From contig CM051038.1 in NCBI GenBank assembly GCA_027627225.1, forward strand, positions 45,530,843 through 45,594,842: a stretch of 64,000 bases of DNA, given 5' to 3'. Positions 24,501-36,113 of the stretch are shown piece after piece (the first letter of the stretch is position 1; each line of letters begins with the position of its first letter). A program made the translations under genes and the position numbers. Source of the DNA: Congeria kusceri. Lineage: Eukaryota; Mollusca; Bivalvia; Myida; Dreissenidae. The notes under the pieces are model-generated. The model was not told the origin of the DNA, did not search any database, and saw only the letters and a program-made list of their open reading frames with translations.

Positions 24501-27500
24501 ATGGACAATCTGCAACCGAGACATAATGCACTGCAATGTTGTTGTTTTTTTCAGTCCTTTGTGAATGGGGCCGGGGGCCTTTGAATTGGGAAAATAAGCG
24601 CCATAATACCATTGTTTGTGAAAATAACAACCAATTTTAATTGAATTTAAACATATTGTGTGCCTTTTGATATAAACGTCTTAATCAGCCGATACCAAAA
24701 CATGTGCATAAAATAAAAATTAAGCACACAAAAAGTCAGATCTTACTTTGCTAGCAATTGTGAATTTTGATGGAAAATTAGTGAAAAAATTATACTTTTT
24801 TGCTTTGTGAATGGGACCCTATTTCGGCCCCAAATTGACTAGAAAAAAGAAATTTCTTTTAAAAAGACAATCGTCGTTGAAATCAATATTGAGATGTCAT
24901 TTTTTTACCCGAAACACAATACAAGAGAGCAAGATGATTGGTTACGTGACTTCTCGGACCCAAACTAAGAAGACTTTTCGGAATGTAGATTTTTTCGGAT
25001 ACCATAAGAAAACTTATCGGACCCGAAATTAATTTGAGATAAACTCAAACATTATTAATATGTGTACCGTGAATAAACCGATCATACCTTCCATGTTTTC
25101 ACCGGTGATAAAAGAATTACGTAAATGCTAGTAATTTGCGTTACTATAATTGTAACATGAATTTGTCAGGCAAATTTAACAAATCAGCATTGTCAGAAAG
25201 AAAATTATTATACATGTATATCAGATGAGTGTACATAGTTATGTTAAATAATATAATATACGCATCATTAGTTTTGCAAATAGTGTATTCATGGTACGCA
25301 AATGAAGTAAAAGTAACTTGAACAACATTTTGACGTATTACGAGACTTCTTCCACCACATTTTATTTATAAAAAGATGTTAAATATTTTAAGAGATTGAA
25401 TAACATCTACTGGAGAAGTTGATAGATAACAATTCTTAATTCTGTTGTCCCGCTGCATAAAATTATCGCAAGAAATCTATGTCAAAAGTTATATTAGACA
25501 GCTACGCCGAAAAAAAAATTGCAATATTGAAGTTGTATCAGCCGAGTAGTTGTGTAAAGTTGTATCACACGTGAGGCGCAGTGCTCAGAACACCATACCA
25601 ATGATAAAATAGCATTGTCCGTAGTCTAGACACATGTACGTGTACACATTACAACGTGTATAAGTTGCATAATACTTGAATATTCCACTAACACGTGTTT
25701 TCATAAGCGACACATTGTGACTATACAACATGTGAATTGTTCAAACCTAATGAATTAAAAAATAGTGTTTTGTCGCAACTGACCCAACAAATAAAAATAA
25801 AGTGCGGACTTTGAACAAGTTCATGGTAACAAAGTGTAGTTAATGTTCATGTCTCGAGATTTCTGTTCATTATGTAACGTAGAGATATGTTTTGATCGAT
25901 GATAATCTGCTTGTTTTACTATTTAGAGAAAACAATTACTAATCTTTAATAATACTCATACAAGTCTTCGACTTTGTTCAACATCTGTATTCGATGTGCA
26001 TTTTGTGTTCATGTAGTGTTCGACATGAACAATGTGTTTATAGATATATGCACTAACATTCTGTTGATATGTTGCATCCTCCTTGGGGCGCAAACATTTA
26101 CAGCAGTCTTAACATGAGAAATTTCATTTAATATTTATGTATTTACTGTATGATAGAAGCTTTTTGTAGGCTTTATTGCTTAATTAATGCTGTTTTTGTT
26201 GTTGTTGTTGTTGTTGTTGTTTTCTTGCTGTTGCATTAACAAATTCATATTTACGACAGGCAGTCGTAAAGTTCCCGGAATCCTTTTAATTTTCGTGTAT
26301 CTGACGTCGAACAATGATGAAACGATGAATACCATTCATTATTAGGCTATTTCTAACGTATATGGAAGGGATCATTAAGAAATCGTTTATGTATCTTTTA
26401 TATTTAAGATGTTTTATCAACATAATAAAAGATGTACGGAGCACTTAAACGTATACTCCTGCCAGACTACTCTCGTACGAGGTTGCTTATTTGCCTGACA
26501 GAAGTTTGTTTGGTATGGACATTAGTATTTGTAAATATGTCCCGAGTTCATTTCGATTATGATGATTGTACAAGTCTTTGAAAAGAACGATCGAATATAT
26601 GTTAAATAACTAGCTAGTGTATACACTTATACGTATATACGATTATTAATAGCATCTATTGTCTATATGGATATCCATATTTTGGAACGGTTATTTCATA
26701 CGGATGTAAATATACTTTAAATTTGTTTAACTGTTACGGTCAACGAGATTTTACTATTAGGCCATACAAATTTGGTTCTATGTTTAGCGTCTCCATGATT
26801 TTTCGAGACGTACCAACCAGGCAGGAAACAAACATCAAGTCGATAAAAAAACACATTTTTCTTTCACAACTTATTGATGGCAGTGGTACAAGCTAAACCA
26901 AAATGTTAACTTGCAAAACTATTATATATCATCTTGTAAATTGACTAGTTGCACGCTATTTTTTACAAATACTAGTAAAAGCACCTCGAAGTCCATTTTT
27001 GTTTTTGTTTTTGTTTTCCTTTTTTTTTTACACTTTCTAACGCGATTTTTCACATGGTCAATTTTTGTTTGGTTCAGGCATCCGAAAATCTACCAGCCCG
27101 AGGACGTTAAACATAGAACCAAGTTGGTATGGCCTAAAACACTTCCGGACCTTACATTTGCAACTATCTGGAACTGATTTTTTGGTGTTGAATTTTTGCA
27201 ACTTTTGCTTAGGACAGTGTAAATATTTAAATTGCTGTGATTTGTTGGAATGTTAAACAACATATTGAGTGTTGATTAACTATTTAAACAATGATTTTCT
27301 TTCTAGCAAATACGTGAACTTGAAATCATGCACGAACCATTATTTGCTAGTTTAATGGTCTAAATTATATATTAACTATTAAATGAGTTATAACGTGATA
27401 TTAAAATTTCATAAATTTCAAACATACAAGTGTGATAATAAAGTGCCTCACCGTCTCTGCGCTTAAGATGCAGACGAACTACGGCGGAAGTGACGTCAAG

Positions 27501-30500
27501 ATTCGGGTCGTCCGAGTGGGAAAGGATGTCAAAGTAGTAGCGGATGTTCCTGGAGCTCGTGTCGAACCAGATGGACCTGTTGACGTAGTCTGGAAGATCT
27601 ATGGCTGGAAGGTCGCCTGGAAATGGAAAAGGGCACATTGTATATTAAGATTTTTAAGTTAATCGTAACGTAAGTCGAAAATAAGGCAAATTTAGAATTT
27701 GTTTGAATTTGTAGAAATATACGTTCGTTTTTTCCAAAGCCCACATAATGTAATCGCCCAATGTAAGTTACGTTTCTTTTTACATATATTAAAAACAGTA
27801 CCTAAATTGGTATGTTTATATTTCGATATAATAACTCAATAAGTGGTCTTAAGTTTTGAATTGTACAAGTTAGTTACAGCAGGTGAGTTTAAATTTGCTC
27901 TTAATAAAATAATTTTTTCAAGAGTTGGTTTATCAAAATATCTAACTTTAACAGTCCTTCTTTTAGCCATAGCTAGAGTAAACAAATGCATATATATTTT
28001 CGTAAATTAGTAATACAATCATAGAACTAAAAACCTTTACTCACACCCATCATACTTATTACTATTATTTCAAATAGCATTAACACATAAAATCCAGTAC
28101 AAAATCAGCACTTACAGACTGGAAAGTAACAGAACTTCTGTCTTGTGACGAAGACCGGAGTATGGTAGCCCATATCTTTCAGCAATCGCCTTTTATCGTC
28201 AGCGGTTATATTTGGAACACTTTTCCAGCCAAGGGAGTTAAGCACGTGCTGCCTGAGGAAATTAAGGCGCGCAAGTTTCGACCTGAAATTATTTGGAACT
28301 TAAACAAAAAAATTCATGATATTGTGCACTGGTTGTTGCTTTTAATTTTAAGCAACATTTTGACACTCGAGAAGAAATTTGTTCTATAGAGCGTAGACAA
28401 AAATATGTTTGTTTCAGGTAACATGCCCCCAAAAAATAGGGTAGGTAGGTCGGGATTTTTTTTTTTTTTTTTTTTTTTGGTAAATAGCCACCTTGAAGAT
28501 TCTAAAACTGAATAAATATTCAAAACGTATCAGTAATATCCTTAAAAATTGTTTATAAGTGGATACCATCAAAACAAAACACTTATTTATCCAAAGACAC
28601 ATTTAATTATTGAAAAAGGTAAATAAACCAAAAATCAATCTGACAAACCCAATAAAATATTCTAGGGTCGGGGCATTTTTTTAGGGTAGGTAGGGTTACC
28701 TGAAACAAACATATATTTTTTACGCCTAAAAAAAACCTATACACTTTATCAATTATAGCGGTATTCGCGATATACAAATATAGAAACTTAGAATAAACAA
28801 TAATTTCAAAATCAAATGTACAAAATTTTGCCATAGTTTCTTTCCATTTGGTTCGATTGCCGTGACAATATGCTTAATAATCAAAGGCACAAACCATCGT
28901 TTGTATCATTGGTGATTCGAACTTTCGCTCATAGTAAGTATAAGTCTGCAAGTAAACAAACTAAATATGTACGGTCGAATTGTTAAAGGGACCTGTTCAT
29001 AGATTGACTTATTAACAATTTTTTCTTACTTTTTGTCACAGATTCGAACAATAAAAGAACAGTGTATATAAAGGAGTAAAATAACACTACCCCGGTAGGG
29101 TAACTTTGTTTTTCTTTCTTTTTTTTTCTTTCCTTGTTAAAGCACTTGGACTTTTTATTTCAGATGCTTTAATTTGACAAGTTCAGGCGTTTAATGGCAT
29201 ATTTCAAAAATCCTAAAATTTGTGAACAAGTCCCTTTAATGCTGGCTTATATATTTAAATTAAATAAAGGCGTATCAAGGTGTGAGGTTTATGACTATAT
29301 TTAATGTTCACACTATATGCACGGCCATTATATTTGCTAACTAGGCTTGTTTAATAACTGCAGTACGATTTGAAAGGGCTATGGTACTACTAATGTCACA
29401 TTTAAGTATTAGTATAAGGATAAAATATGAATATACGTATTTCTAGTCTAGCGTGATGTATCGACCTGGACCCGTTTTCACCAACCTATTCTTAGACTTA
29501 AGAATAAAGAATAGACTTATACTCAAGAAAAGGCGTTTGCAAATAAACCGGGTACCAATCTTGGTTATGTCATTAACAAAGTGTTCTAAATTAAGAATGT
29601 TGCAATTAGAGATGGTACAAACCAAGTTAGATTCAACATTAGAGAGCTCTTAGAACAGTACAGTTTCAAGAATATTATTTTTTCTTAGTCTTAAGTCTAA
29701 GAATAAGATGGACGAGCCCTGGACTGGTATTCACAAAGCTCCTAAGGGAAATCTTAACTTAAGTTGTACTTAAGTGAAAATATCAGATCAAATTTTCTAT
29801 GTGAAATCCAATGATTTATGTACAAAGACGGCTGCAATATTAAACATATAAGCAATGGTTACACGTTTACAACATTTTAATGCTAAAAGACCTATACACG
29901 AAACAGCCAGAGACTTAAGGAATTTTATGAATTAAAGGAATTTACTTAAGTTTTTCCTAAGGAGCTTTGTGAATACGGGCCCATGTATTCACGTTTTGAT
30001 CAGATTCTGCCTCGGTCAGTTCATGTAAACACTTATTTATCCCGCCCACGATGGCAATTCTCTCAATCATTCCAGCTTCTGTTATGTCATTGGCGTGGAG
30101 ATGCACCTCCGTATGACCTTTGGTGTCTTGCCAGCGGAGTAGATTGGCCAACGGTGAGCAATGAATTCGTTCGGTAATACATACGGGTACATTTTGTTCC
30201 ACAATGCTTTCATGTAAGAAGATCGCTTTGTTTTTGTAGACAATGTGTTAAAAATGTATATAATTAAATAGTAAGGTGTGTAACTACCGAAACGTTAAAA
30301 GGGATTAAGCTACCCTACGACTTTAAGATCTCTAAAACTTTTTTATTTCCAACGCATCCATCAGTTGTAAACAATGTTTGTTACGCAATTGGTATTCAAA
30401 ACAAGCGCTTCAGCTGAAAGCAGGAATACGCAAGCATCTGCATACATATTTGTATCGATCATGAAAAAACAATTATAAGTAACAGGAAATAATAAATTCA

Positions 30501-31279
30501 TTGAAATGTTCTTGGCAATAGTACCTTTAGCGATTCAATTACAACAAACAGATATCCCGTAGGTAAATTATTTTCACACCAATCCCCAACTAAAATAAAG
30601 TTTTAAATCCGAAACACGCGTTTTACCCTCACAGGAACTCCCCGCCCGGCTCCACCCACCCTATACCACCAAAGTATCACAATTTCTTTCGAGTCTATGA
30701 TGGACTTCCACTGCTACACTCTCGGTAAACAACCATGAGTATACCCTCTACTATAGTAGGATTCTCGCAGGAACAACGCTAATCAATCGCAACAGCTGTC
30801 ACTTGGCATGAGATAATCGGGCGGATTAAAGATTAACAGCGCATCGCTTCTCGGCGTTCCTTTGAGCAAAACATCGTTGCCTTTAGACGCTGAGGTCAGA
30901 CGGTTTTGCGTGTGGCGTGATGCAAAAACAAGCTTGTTCGCAGACTTGCTGCGGTGTCGGCAAATATATTACAATGGACGCATTGCATACGGCAAATATA
31001 TTACAATGGACGCATTGCATACGGCAAATATATTACAATGGACGCATTGCATACGGCAAATATATTACATTGGACGCATTGCATACGGCGCAACTTGTCT
31101 TAAGCTTATTTCGTTTTTAGAAAAAAAAAATTATTTCGTATTAAGACAAGAAGATGTTAATACTTGACCTCTTTGCGTTGTGAATATTTAACGTATGAAA
31201 CTCCAATAACATCAGCAGTACAGAAGCACTTATAAATCCCCTTAGGTCCTTTTTTAAAGCAAGTTGAACTTTGTTGTAT

Positions 31280-31353
<74 letters not shown>

Positions 31354-31379
31354 GCTACTACTTCAGCTACTACTATTAT

Positions 31380-31418
<39 letters not shown>

Positions 31419-31519
31419 CATTACAACTACTACTATAACTACTACTACTACTTCAACTACTACTATTACTACTACTGTTACTACTACTACTACTTCATCT
31501 ACTACTATTATTACTACTG

Positions 31520-31559
<40 letters not shown>

Positions 31560-34500
31560 AATTACTACTACTACTATAACTACTGTTTTTTAATTCGAGT
31601 TTGACTATTACCTAACGCAGTTTTAATTCGCTTTGCCAATAATTAACTTGGTCGTTGAAGAAATGAATCTGTTCCAAAAATGTCTTAACAAACTCACCTC
31701 TCTAATTTGAGAGACACCAATCCTAAGGTCATTCGCTGCCCATTAGTTGAGGTCAATGAATGACCCGAGTGACCGCAAGCCATTTCACCACAGACAACGA
31801 GATATGCACTTGATGTATAATAAATTACTACCGGCGCATTCCACTCCCGATTTTAATTTGCTTGACCTTATCCGATCGGAAGCTCGGGGTCTATAGGGCC
31901 CTACCACCGCCAACATGTTATTCAATCGCGCGAGTGTTTACCTCTTTGTGTGGGGTCAACAAATAAAGGGTCGCATTTTTGCGGTGAGGTCAACTAGGGA
32001 TCGCTCTGCTGTTAAGCCACAGCAGTTCAAATTGGAGATGATTCATTGTACTGACCGCTTTGGAATTGGTCTGTTGAGTATTTTCCTTAGCGGGTATTAG
32101 AACTTTATTTATACTGCAAATTATTCGATAACATCGTAAACTTTTAATAGGTTGAAAACAATGAATTACCATGTACTTCACTTCGTGTGAATAGGTTAAA
32201 AAACATATATGTTATATGTTCTGTTACAGATCTGTATATGTGTCGTTTTTTAACATTATATAAATAATTTTCTAACATTGTAGTGTTTTTTTTTTTTACG
32301 ATATTGTTTATGTTGTATGAATAATATCTTATCGCTGAGCTTTGCCAAAGTCCTTTGACATATAAACTATTAAAACCATCATGTACTTTGTGCGAGTAGT
32401 ATTAACATATCTGCTATGTTCTGTTTTAGATTTATGAAGCAAATACCCATATAAATCAAAACATGAACAGTTGTATTGAACCGTTACTTTAGACGAATGG
32501 ACCTTCAAACTTTATAACCTTCATTCGATACGCATATTTATTGTATGCAACTAAATATATTATCGAAATATTATTTCGACCTAAATACAACAAATTTTTT
32601 TGAAAATATAATACAATTCCTTCCCTTTTATTTAGTTATGTATCGGCCAGTTTAAAAGTATGTTAAAGTACTGGTTTAAAATTTGCTTAATATGAAAATA
32701 ATGTTGAAAGTAGAGCGTATGCCAAGTTAAGGAAAAAACTCAGCTTAGATAAAATTAACAATAATAAAATAATAATACTGAACTGATTTTTTTTTTAAGG
32801 AAAGAAATTTACGAGAAATTCAAACTGAATCCTGAGTGAAACCCATTTTTTGTGTAGGCAAATTCGATTTCTCATTAAAGATTCTAACTTACGCAGAAAT
32901 TCCGGCAACAAAAAAATCTACTTGGCAGAGGTAAACATTTACGTATTTCATAAAAGATATTTATATTGACGAGAAATTAATTTGATTCGTGATACCCAAT
33001 CAGTATAATGTATTTTCGCGATGCACTTTAGTTTGCATCTTATTTCTAGCCACTGGTACCCGTTTCCCACCCGAATTAGTTGGTCGATGAACCGGACTCT
33101 AAGGTGATGCTCGGGCATTGCATATTTGTGAATGCACCGGAGCACCAGGGGTCATTGAGGGTGGGAGCAAGGATACTGACCTGGGGGAGGGGGTCAGTGA
33201 CCGCTAGATGGCGTGCTCTCATTGGCTGTCGGTTTTATAAATCTCACGTGGCCATTGTTATGTACTGGAGTTGTAGAAATTTTCCAATATGCATATACGT
33301 TATCGAGTGCACCTAATTTCACGATACTTACGTTAAAAAAAAAACACTTGATGAGTGCGGGTTTTACAATTATCACCTGACCAAAGAAATGGAGCTGTAG
33401 AAATTGTTCATTGTGCCTATACGTTTACTAAACTTCCTTATGTCACTATAATATAGAAATCGTATAAATTTTCCAATGTTCCTTTGCCTTAACTCTGGAT
33501 TGCGTACGTTAATCATACTAATTTGAACGCAAAAAAAACACTTAATGACTGAGGGTTTTACGAATATCATGTCACCGTAATAAAGGAGTTGAAGAAACTT
33601 GTCAATGTTCCTATACGTTTACTATAGTACTTTTGTGAACACATTACTAACTCGAACGTTAGAAAAATCAATTAACATTTGCGGGTTTTACAAATATCAC
33701 GTGACCAAAGTAATGGAGGAATTTTTCAAATGTGCCTATACGTTCACAATTGTTGACTTACGTTAACAATACTTTTGAACGTAAGAAATACACTTAATTG
33801 GACAGGTGCGGGTTTTACAAATATCATGTGATCATAGTTAGTTACTGGAGATGTAACAATTTCCCAACGTGCCTATACGTTAACAACAGTTCACTCCAAG
33901 TTAACAATATTAATTTGAACGTTAGAAATGCACTTCACGAATATAACGTCGTAAACAGTGTTCTGTAGAAATGTCCCACTGTGCCTGTACGTATGCTACA
34001 GGTCACCAACGTGATTATCCTAATCAAACTCAAAAAATACATCCGTCTCATATTAAATACGAATTGATGTATACTATATAGACTCTTCATTATTTACAAT
34101 TCAAGATTTTTGTTTCGTAAGTTTTGCTCATATTTTTATGTCATGCACCAACAGATCTTTGAAATAAACATTACTATATATATAAGCAACTTTCATTCAA
34201 TTCCCAAAACAGTTCTTCATATCCTGCTTTTAATAATTATGTATTTTGTGGCATATATTGCATACGACATGTTTAAAATTGTTTTAACAAACTAAAAAAT
34301 ATCTGTGTTTTTGAATTCGTTAACTATATTAAAACTATATTTAAAAAATAACAACTATTTATAAAAACAGAAAGTATATCTACGCAAATAAATAAACAGT
34401 GAGAAAATTAAATGTGTGACCTGTTTATTATCAATATATAAATAATTATAAATACGCTTAACTTGATAAAATACTATACTGCAGTATCAATTATTTTTCC

Positions 34501-35191
34501 AAAAGTATATTGTTATGTAAGATGTATAATACCTTCAAACAAGATTGAAAAATAATTATTAATTGCATATTTATTTAAATAAAAACTATTTAAAATTATG
34601 TCATATTTATGGAATCATGCAAAAACAAAAACTTCAAATGATTTACTTTATACCCGATTCTCTAAGTTTTGAAAAAAAGTAAATATTTTGAATATATTTT
34701 GAACTTACAAGTTTAATTAAATGAATACACGAATGTTCAAACATTTTAACACTTCACCATTCTTTCTGAAATATATTTACTTCGTTGCGTTTTTTGTTTT
34801 TGTTTTTCGTTTTTATTATTTTAATAAAGAACTCAGATAGACAACTAAAGTTGTCAGCATAAAACAATATTTGTGCTCTGTGTTAATACCTCTTGATGCT
34901 TTTGTCACATAAAATGTTTTTGTCTGTGTTAATTAAATACAAATAAACGTATATACGCGCACAATCTATTGAAACGTACCTTTCTAATCTGCTTTCCAAA
35001 TCTTCTTCATTCCATTCATCACTATCATCGCGTTCAGAGGAGTATGTTGACGTCATTGGCGTCGTCGGTGTTGACCTTGAGGTCACAATATGACGTTGGT
35101 CGTTTTCTAGCTCTTGTCCAAGGTTAGAACATATTCCGCCGAAAATCAGCAAAGTAATTGCAAGTGACGACTTAAAGAAACTTGCGAACAT
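21536..35191 (-). CDS. TGF-beta superfamily precursor (propeptide; ligand domain not found)
   Basis: Seven segments join without frame conflict: 35191-34980, 28282-28116, 27616-27452, 24509-24417, 24095-23886, 22070-21957 and 21543-21536 (969 nt, 322 codons). All six introns are GT-AG. Intron 1 is phase 2; introns 2-6 are phase 1. The product starts with a signal peptide, then an acidic Ser/Thr-rich stretch, then a TGF-beta latency-type propeptide: an amphipathic helix ('ARLNFLRQHVLNSLG', 'VPNITADDKRRLL'), a beta core ('SAVVRLHLKRRD', 'RLHIKIYQY') and 'WDTARWVTLQVTEAVNRVM'. It ends near 'YSPVLEITTTTT', where related precursors reach the furin site. Two N-glycosylation sequons (NIT, NRS) are visible. 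No furin site or seven-cysteine ligand was found; the seventh segment adds only Y-S-stop. Which ligand subfamily it belongs to is unresolved; myostatin/activin or BMP-like are possible. Confidence 0.85.
21957..22070 (-). CDS. TGF-beta-like gene, exon 6 (end of propeptide)
   Basis: The exon is 114 nt, phase 1-1, with acceptor 'aatatacag' and donor 'gatt|gtaagt'. It encodes an acidic linker ('YECTDDASPSEASYEEPAD') then 'PVLEITTTTTSRLD'. The 'P-V-L-E-I-T' block matches the final propeptide strand, which in related proteins is followed within a few residues by a basic furin site. No basic cluster is present here. Confidence 0.82.
22602..22679. repeat. 23-bp inverted repeat in intron 5
   Basis: The arms 22602-22624 and 22657-22679 pair almost perfectly ('cgtgcaataagtagcgtg' with its complement) around a 32-base loop. 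It lies in the intron between exons 5 and 6 and may be a small foldback element. Confidence 0.8.
23165..23358 (+). repeat. R1 repeat, copy b
   Basis: A partial plus-strand copy of the repeat at 428-850, from 'ccttccaaggtggtgatccc' to 'attattcttatattta'. It faces copy c across about 60 bp, forming a large inverted repeat inside intron 5. Confidence 0.8.
23419..23815 (-). repeat. R1 repeat, copy c
   Basis: A nearly complete minus-strand copy of the 428-850 repeat, from 'taaatataggaataatt' to 'ttcaccagagcaacagaatt'. It ends about 70 bp from the donor of exon 5. Its pairing with copy b could form long double-stranded RNA in the pre-mRNA. Confidence 0.85.
23886..24095 (-). CDS. TGF-beta-like gene, exon 5 (W-x-x-x-x-V core)
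   Basis: The exon is 210 nt, phase 1-1, with acceptor 'cattttgcag' and donor 'cacag|gtatg'. It encodes 'WDTARWVTLQVTEAVNRVM', the tryptophan-then-'V/DV..AV..W'-type block that is the strongest signature of TGF-beta propeptides, then 'NGGFEVHVRDMEE', the following beta strand. Confidence 0.88.
24417..24509 (-). CDS. TGF-beta-like gene, exon 4
   Basis: A 93-nt phase 1-1 exon has acceptor 'cggttgcag' and donor 't|gtaagtgg'. It encodes 'CPCAYDADHS' and 'SRLHIKIYQYRKP', matching the conserved strand ending in a Y-Q-type motif in TGF-beta propeptides. It is small and easy to miss, and is supported by the phase match and by continuity of the domain between exons 3 and 5. It could be skipped without a frameshift. 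Confidence 0.82.
26191..26223. repeat. (GTT)n microsatellite
   Basis: About ten uninterrupted gtt/ttg units in intron 3 of the TGF-beta-like gene. The rest of intron 3 (24510-27451) is AT-rich and holds nothing else I recognise. Confidence 0.9.
27452..27616 (-). CDS. TGF-beta-like gene, exon 3
   Basis: The exon is 165 nt, phase 1 on both sides, with acceptor 'tttccag' and donor 'g|gtgag'. It encodes 'PDYVNRSIWFDTSS' and 'VTSAVVRLHLKRRD', the first core beta strands of the propeptide arm domain. The split codon with exon 2 gives a cysteine, close to two other cysteines at the end of exon 2. Confidence 0.88.
28116..28282 (-). CDS. TGF-beta-like gene, exon 2 (propeptide helix)
   Basis: The acceptor 'aatttcag' and the donor 'gtaagt' bound 167 nt. 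It encodes the amphipathic first helix of TGF-beta propeptides ('SKLARLNFLRQHVLNSLGW') followed by 'VPNITADDKRRLLKDMG', resembling the alpha-1/latency-lasso region that shields the ligand in related precursors. NIT is a glycosylation sequon. Confidence 0.88.
28391..28725. mobile_element. MITE with ~31-bp TIRs in intron 1
   Basis: The left end 'gcgtagacaaaaatatgttt...caggtaac' and the right end 'gttacctgaaacaaac...acgc' are inverted. Inside, 'gggtaggtaggtcggg' and 'gtcggggcat...gggtaggtagggt' add subterminal similarity. The middle includes a run of more than twenty T. It sits 109 bp upstream of exon 2. No target duplication was clear. Confidence 0.8.
29465..29722. mobile_element. MITE with 'ttcttagacttaaga' ends, copy 1
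   Basis: The ends 'cctggacccgtttt...attcttagacttaag' and 'cttaagtctaagaat...gagccctgg' are inverted over about 40 bp. A fragment containing 'gcgtttgcaaat' and 'ccgggtaccaat' also occurs at 54424-54500. It lies in intron 1 and abuts the next element. Confidence 0.78.
29723..29982. mobile_element. MITE with 'gtattcacaaagctcct' ends
   Basis: The left end 'ctggtattcacaaagctcct' and the right end 'aggagctttgtgaatacggg' are inverted, with further similarity 'aagggaaa...cttaagt'. It lies directly next to the element at 29465-29722, so one may have inserted at the edge of the other. A fragment of a similar end is seen near 59640-59665. Confidence 0.8.
30962..31089. repeat. Four 32-bp tandem units
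   Basis: 'aaatatattacaatggacgc' plus 'attgcatacggc' is repeated four times with one or two changes in the last unit. The recent, near-identical array is in intron 1. Confidence 0.95.
31284..31590. repeat. (ACT)n microsatellite
   Basis: About 300 bp of act units with scattered changes. It yields a threonine-rich open frame that is not a gene. Confidence 0.95.
31591..33229. other. Intron 1 sequence, unassigned
   Basis: I see no repeat family or exon here. Several short open frames on both strands lack support. Confidence 0.35.
33230..34010. repeat. Degenerate satellite, ~130-165-bp units
   Basis: About six diverged units share 'gcgggttttacaaatatcacgtga', 'gccatatacgtt'-like 'gcctatacgtt' and 'aacgttagaaa...cactta' blocks (only the parts are conserved). 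Several units keep 'cacgtga'. It is located in intron 1 of the TGF-beta-like gene. Confidence 0.75.
34011..34979. other. Intron 1 sequence next to exon 1, unassigned
   Basis: Very AT-rich with no recognisable element apart from the exon 1 donor at its right edge. Confidence 0.4.
34980..35191 (-). CDS. TGF-beta-like gene, coding exon 1 (signal peptide)
   Basis: The ATG at 35191 has an A at -3. It opens a hydrophobic leader ('SLAITLLIFGGICS') after a lysine, a typical signal peptide likely cut near residue 22-26. It is followed by a Thr/Ser-rich and then acidic segment ending '...EEDLESRLER'. The donor 'aaag|gtacgt' leaves two bases of the last codon, matching the phase-2 acceptor of the next exon 6.7 kb away. 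Confidence 0.85.
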
Positions 35192-35760
35192 TTTCGTTTA
35201 TATCTAGAAATGTCGTCACACGGAAATCTGTACGAGTTTAAAATAAATTACGCTGGAATGTGAAAAACACCGAGTTTTTTTAATCACAAGGACTGGTCAA
35301 CGATTGTCAAAAATTAAACGTGCATGGAAATTAAATATATATTATCTTTCAACCGTAGTTCCCACACTGCATCAATATGTCTGTTCCATAGTTCCAATAA
35401 AATCCGTTAAAAATAACTATAAGTTATCTACGTTATACAACTTAGAATCCCATATAGTGTCAGTACTAACTTAAAACTATAAAAGTTCGTTATCACGTAC
35501 GAATACAACAGTGAACACACAAGTGTAACCGTAGTTTCGTTAACGGATACCAGCTTCTGACGGTTCGACGGATGATGAAATCCTATTTATTGTCCAGCCA
35601 TAGCCCGTACGCTCGCGCGAGAAAGCGTGGGGGGCGTGTCTCAGCCGTCGCGAGTTCATTACCACCAAAGACGTGCTAGACACACACACACACACTATTC
35701 TCGATCAAAATTCGCACTAGCGCAGACGGCCTCCGCTGAGGCGCTGTAAATACGATATGG
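35192..35760 (-). promoter_or_regulatory. Presumed 5'UTR and promoter of the TGF-beta-like gene
   Basis: Upstream of the ATG, the stretch 35560-35760 is rich in CpG ('gcccgtacgctcgcgcgag', 'cgtcgcgag') against an AT-rich background, as expected near a promoter. A weak TATA-like 'aataaatagg' lies on the minus strand near 35592. A (ca)n run is at 35677-35695. The start of transcription cannot be fixed from sequence. Confidence 0.4.
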
Positions 35761-35840
35761 TCGTATCGATTTCTTTCGTAGAACATTAATTATTACTCAT
35801 TATAATTTGTTTAACTAGATTTACAGACATATATTAAAGG

Positions 35841-35997
35841 AGTAATCGTTGATTTAGCGCTGTTTATCGGCTAATAAACAACGATTTGGAGTTCTGATGC
35901 GTAGCAATTAAACAACTAATTATGGTTTAATATACTTGTTTAAACACGACAAATCGTTGTTTATCATCCGATAAACAACGCTAAATCGTAGATTATT
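35841..35997. repeat. Nested ~45-bp inverted repeat near the promoter
   Basis: The left arm (from 'gtaatcgttgatttagcg') and the right arm (to 'cgctaaatcgtagatta') pair at about 38 of 44 positions around a ~67-base loop. Each arm also has its own small hairpin ('tgtttatc...gataaaca'). Confidence 0.8.
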
Positions 35998-36113
35998 TCG
36001 ATTCTATTCTAACATGGTCTGATAAATATTGTTTTCCAATAACAATGGAAACTCCATTTTAAAATGCACCGCGTAACTTCCCGAGCGAACGTTTGAACGC
36101 GCTTCACCAATAT

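Noticed and set aside
31264..31593. Poly-threonine open frame
   Set aside because: It is a translated ACT microsatellite.
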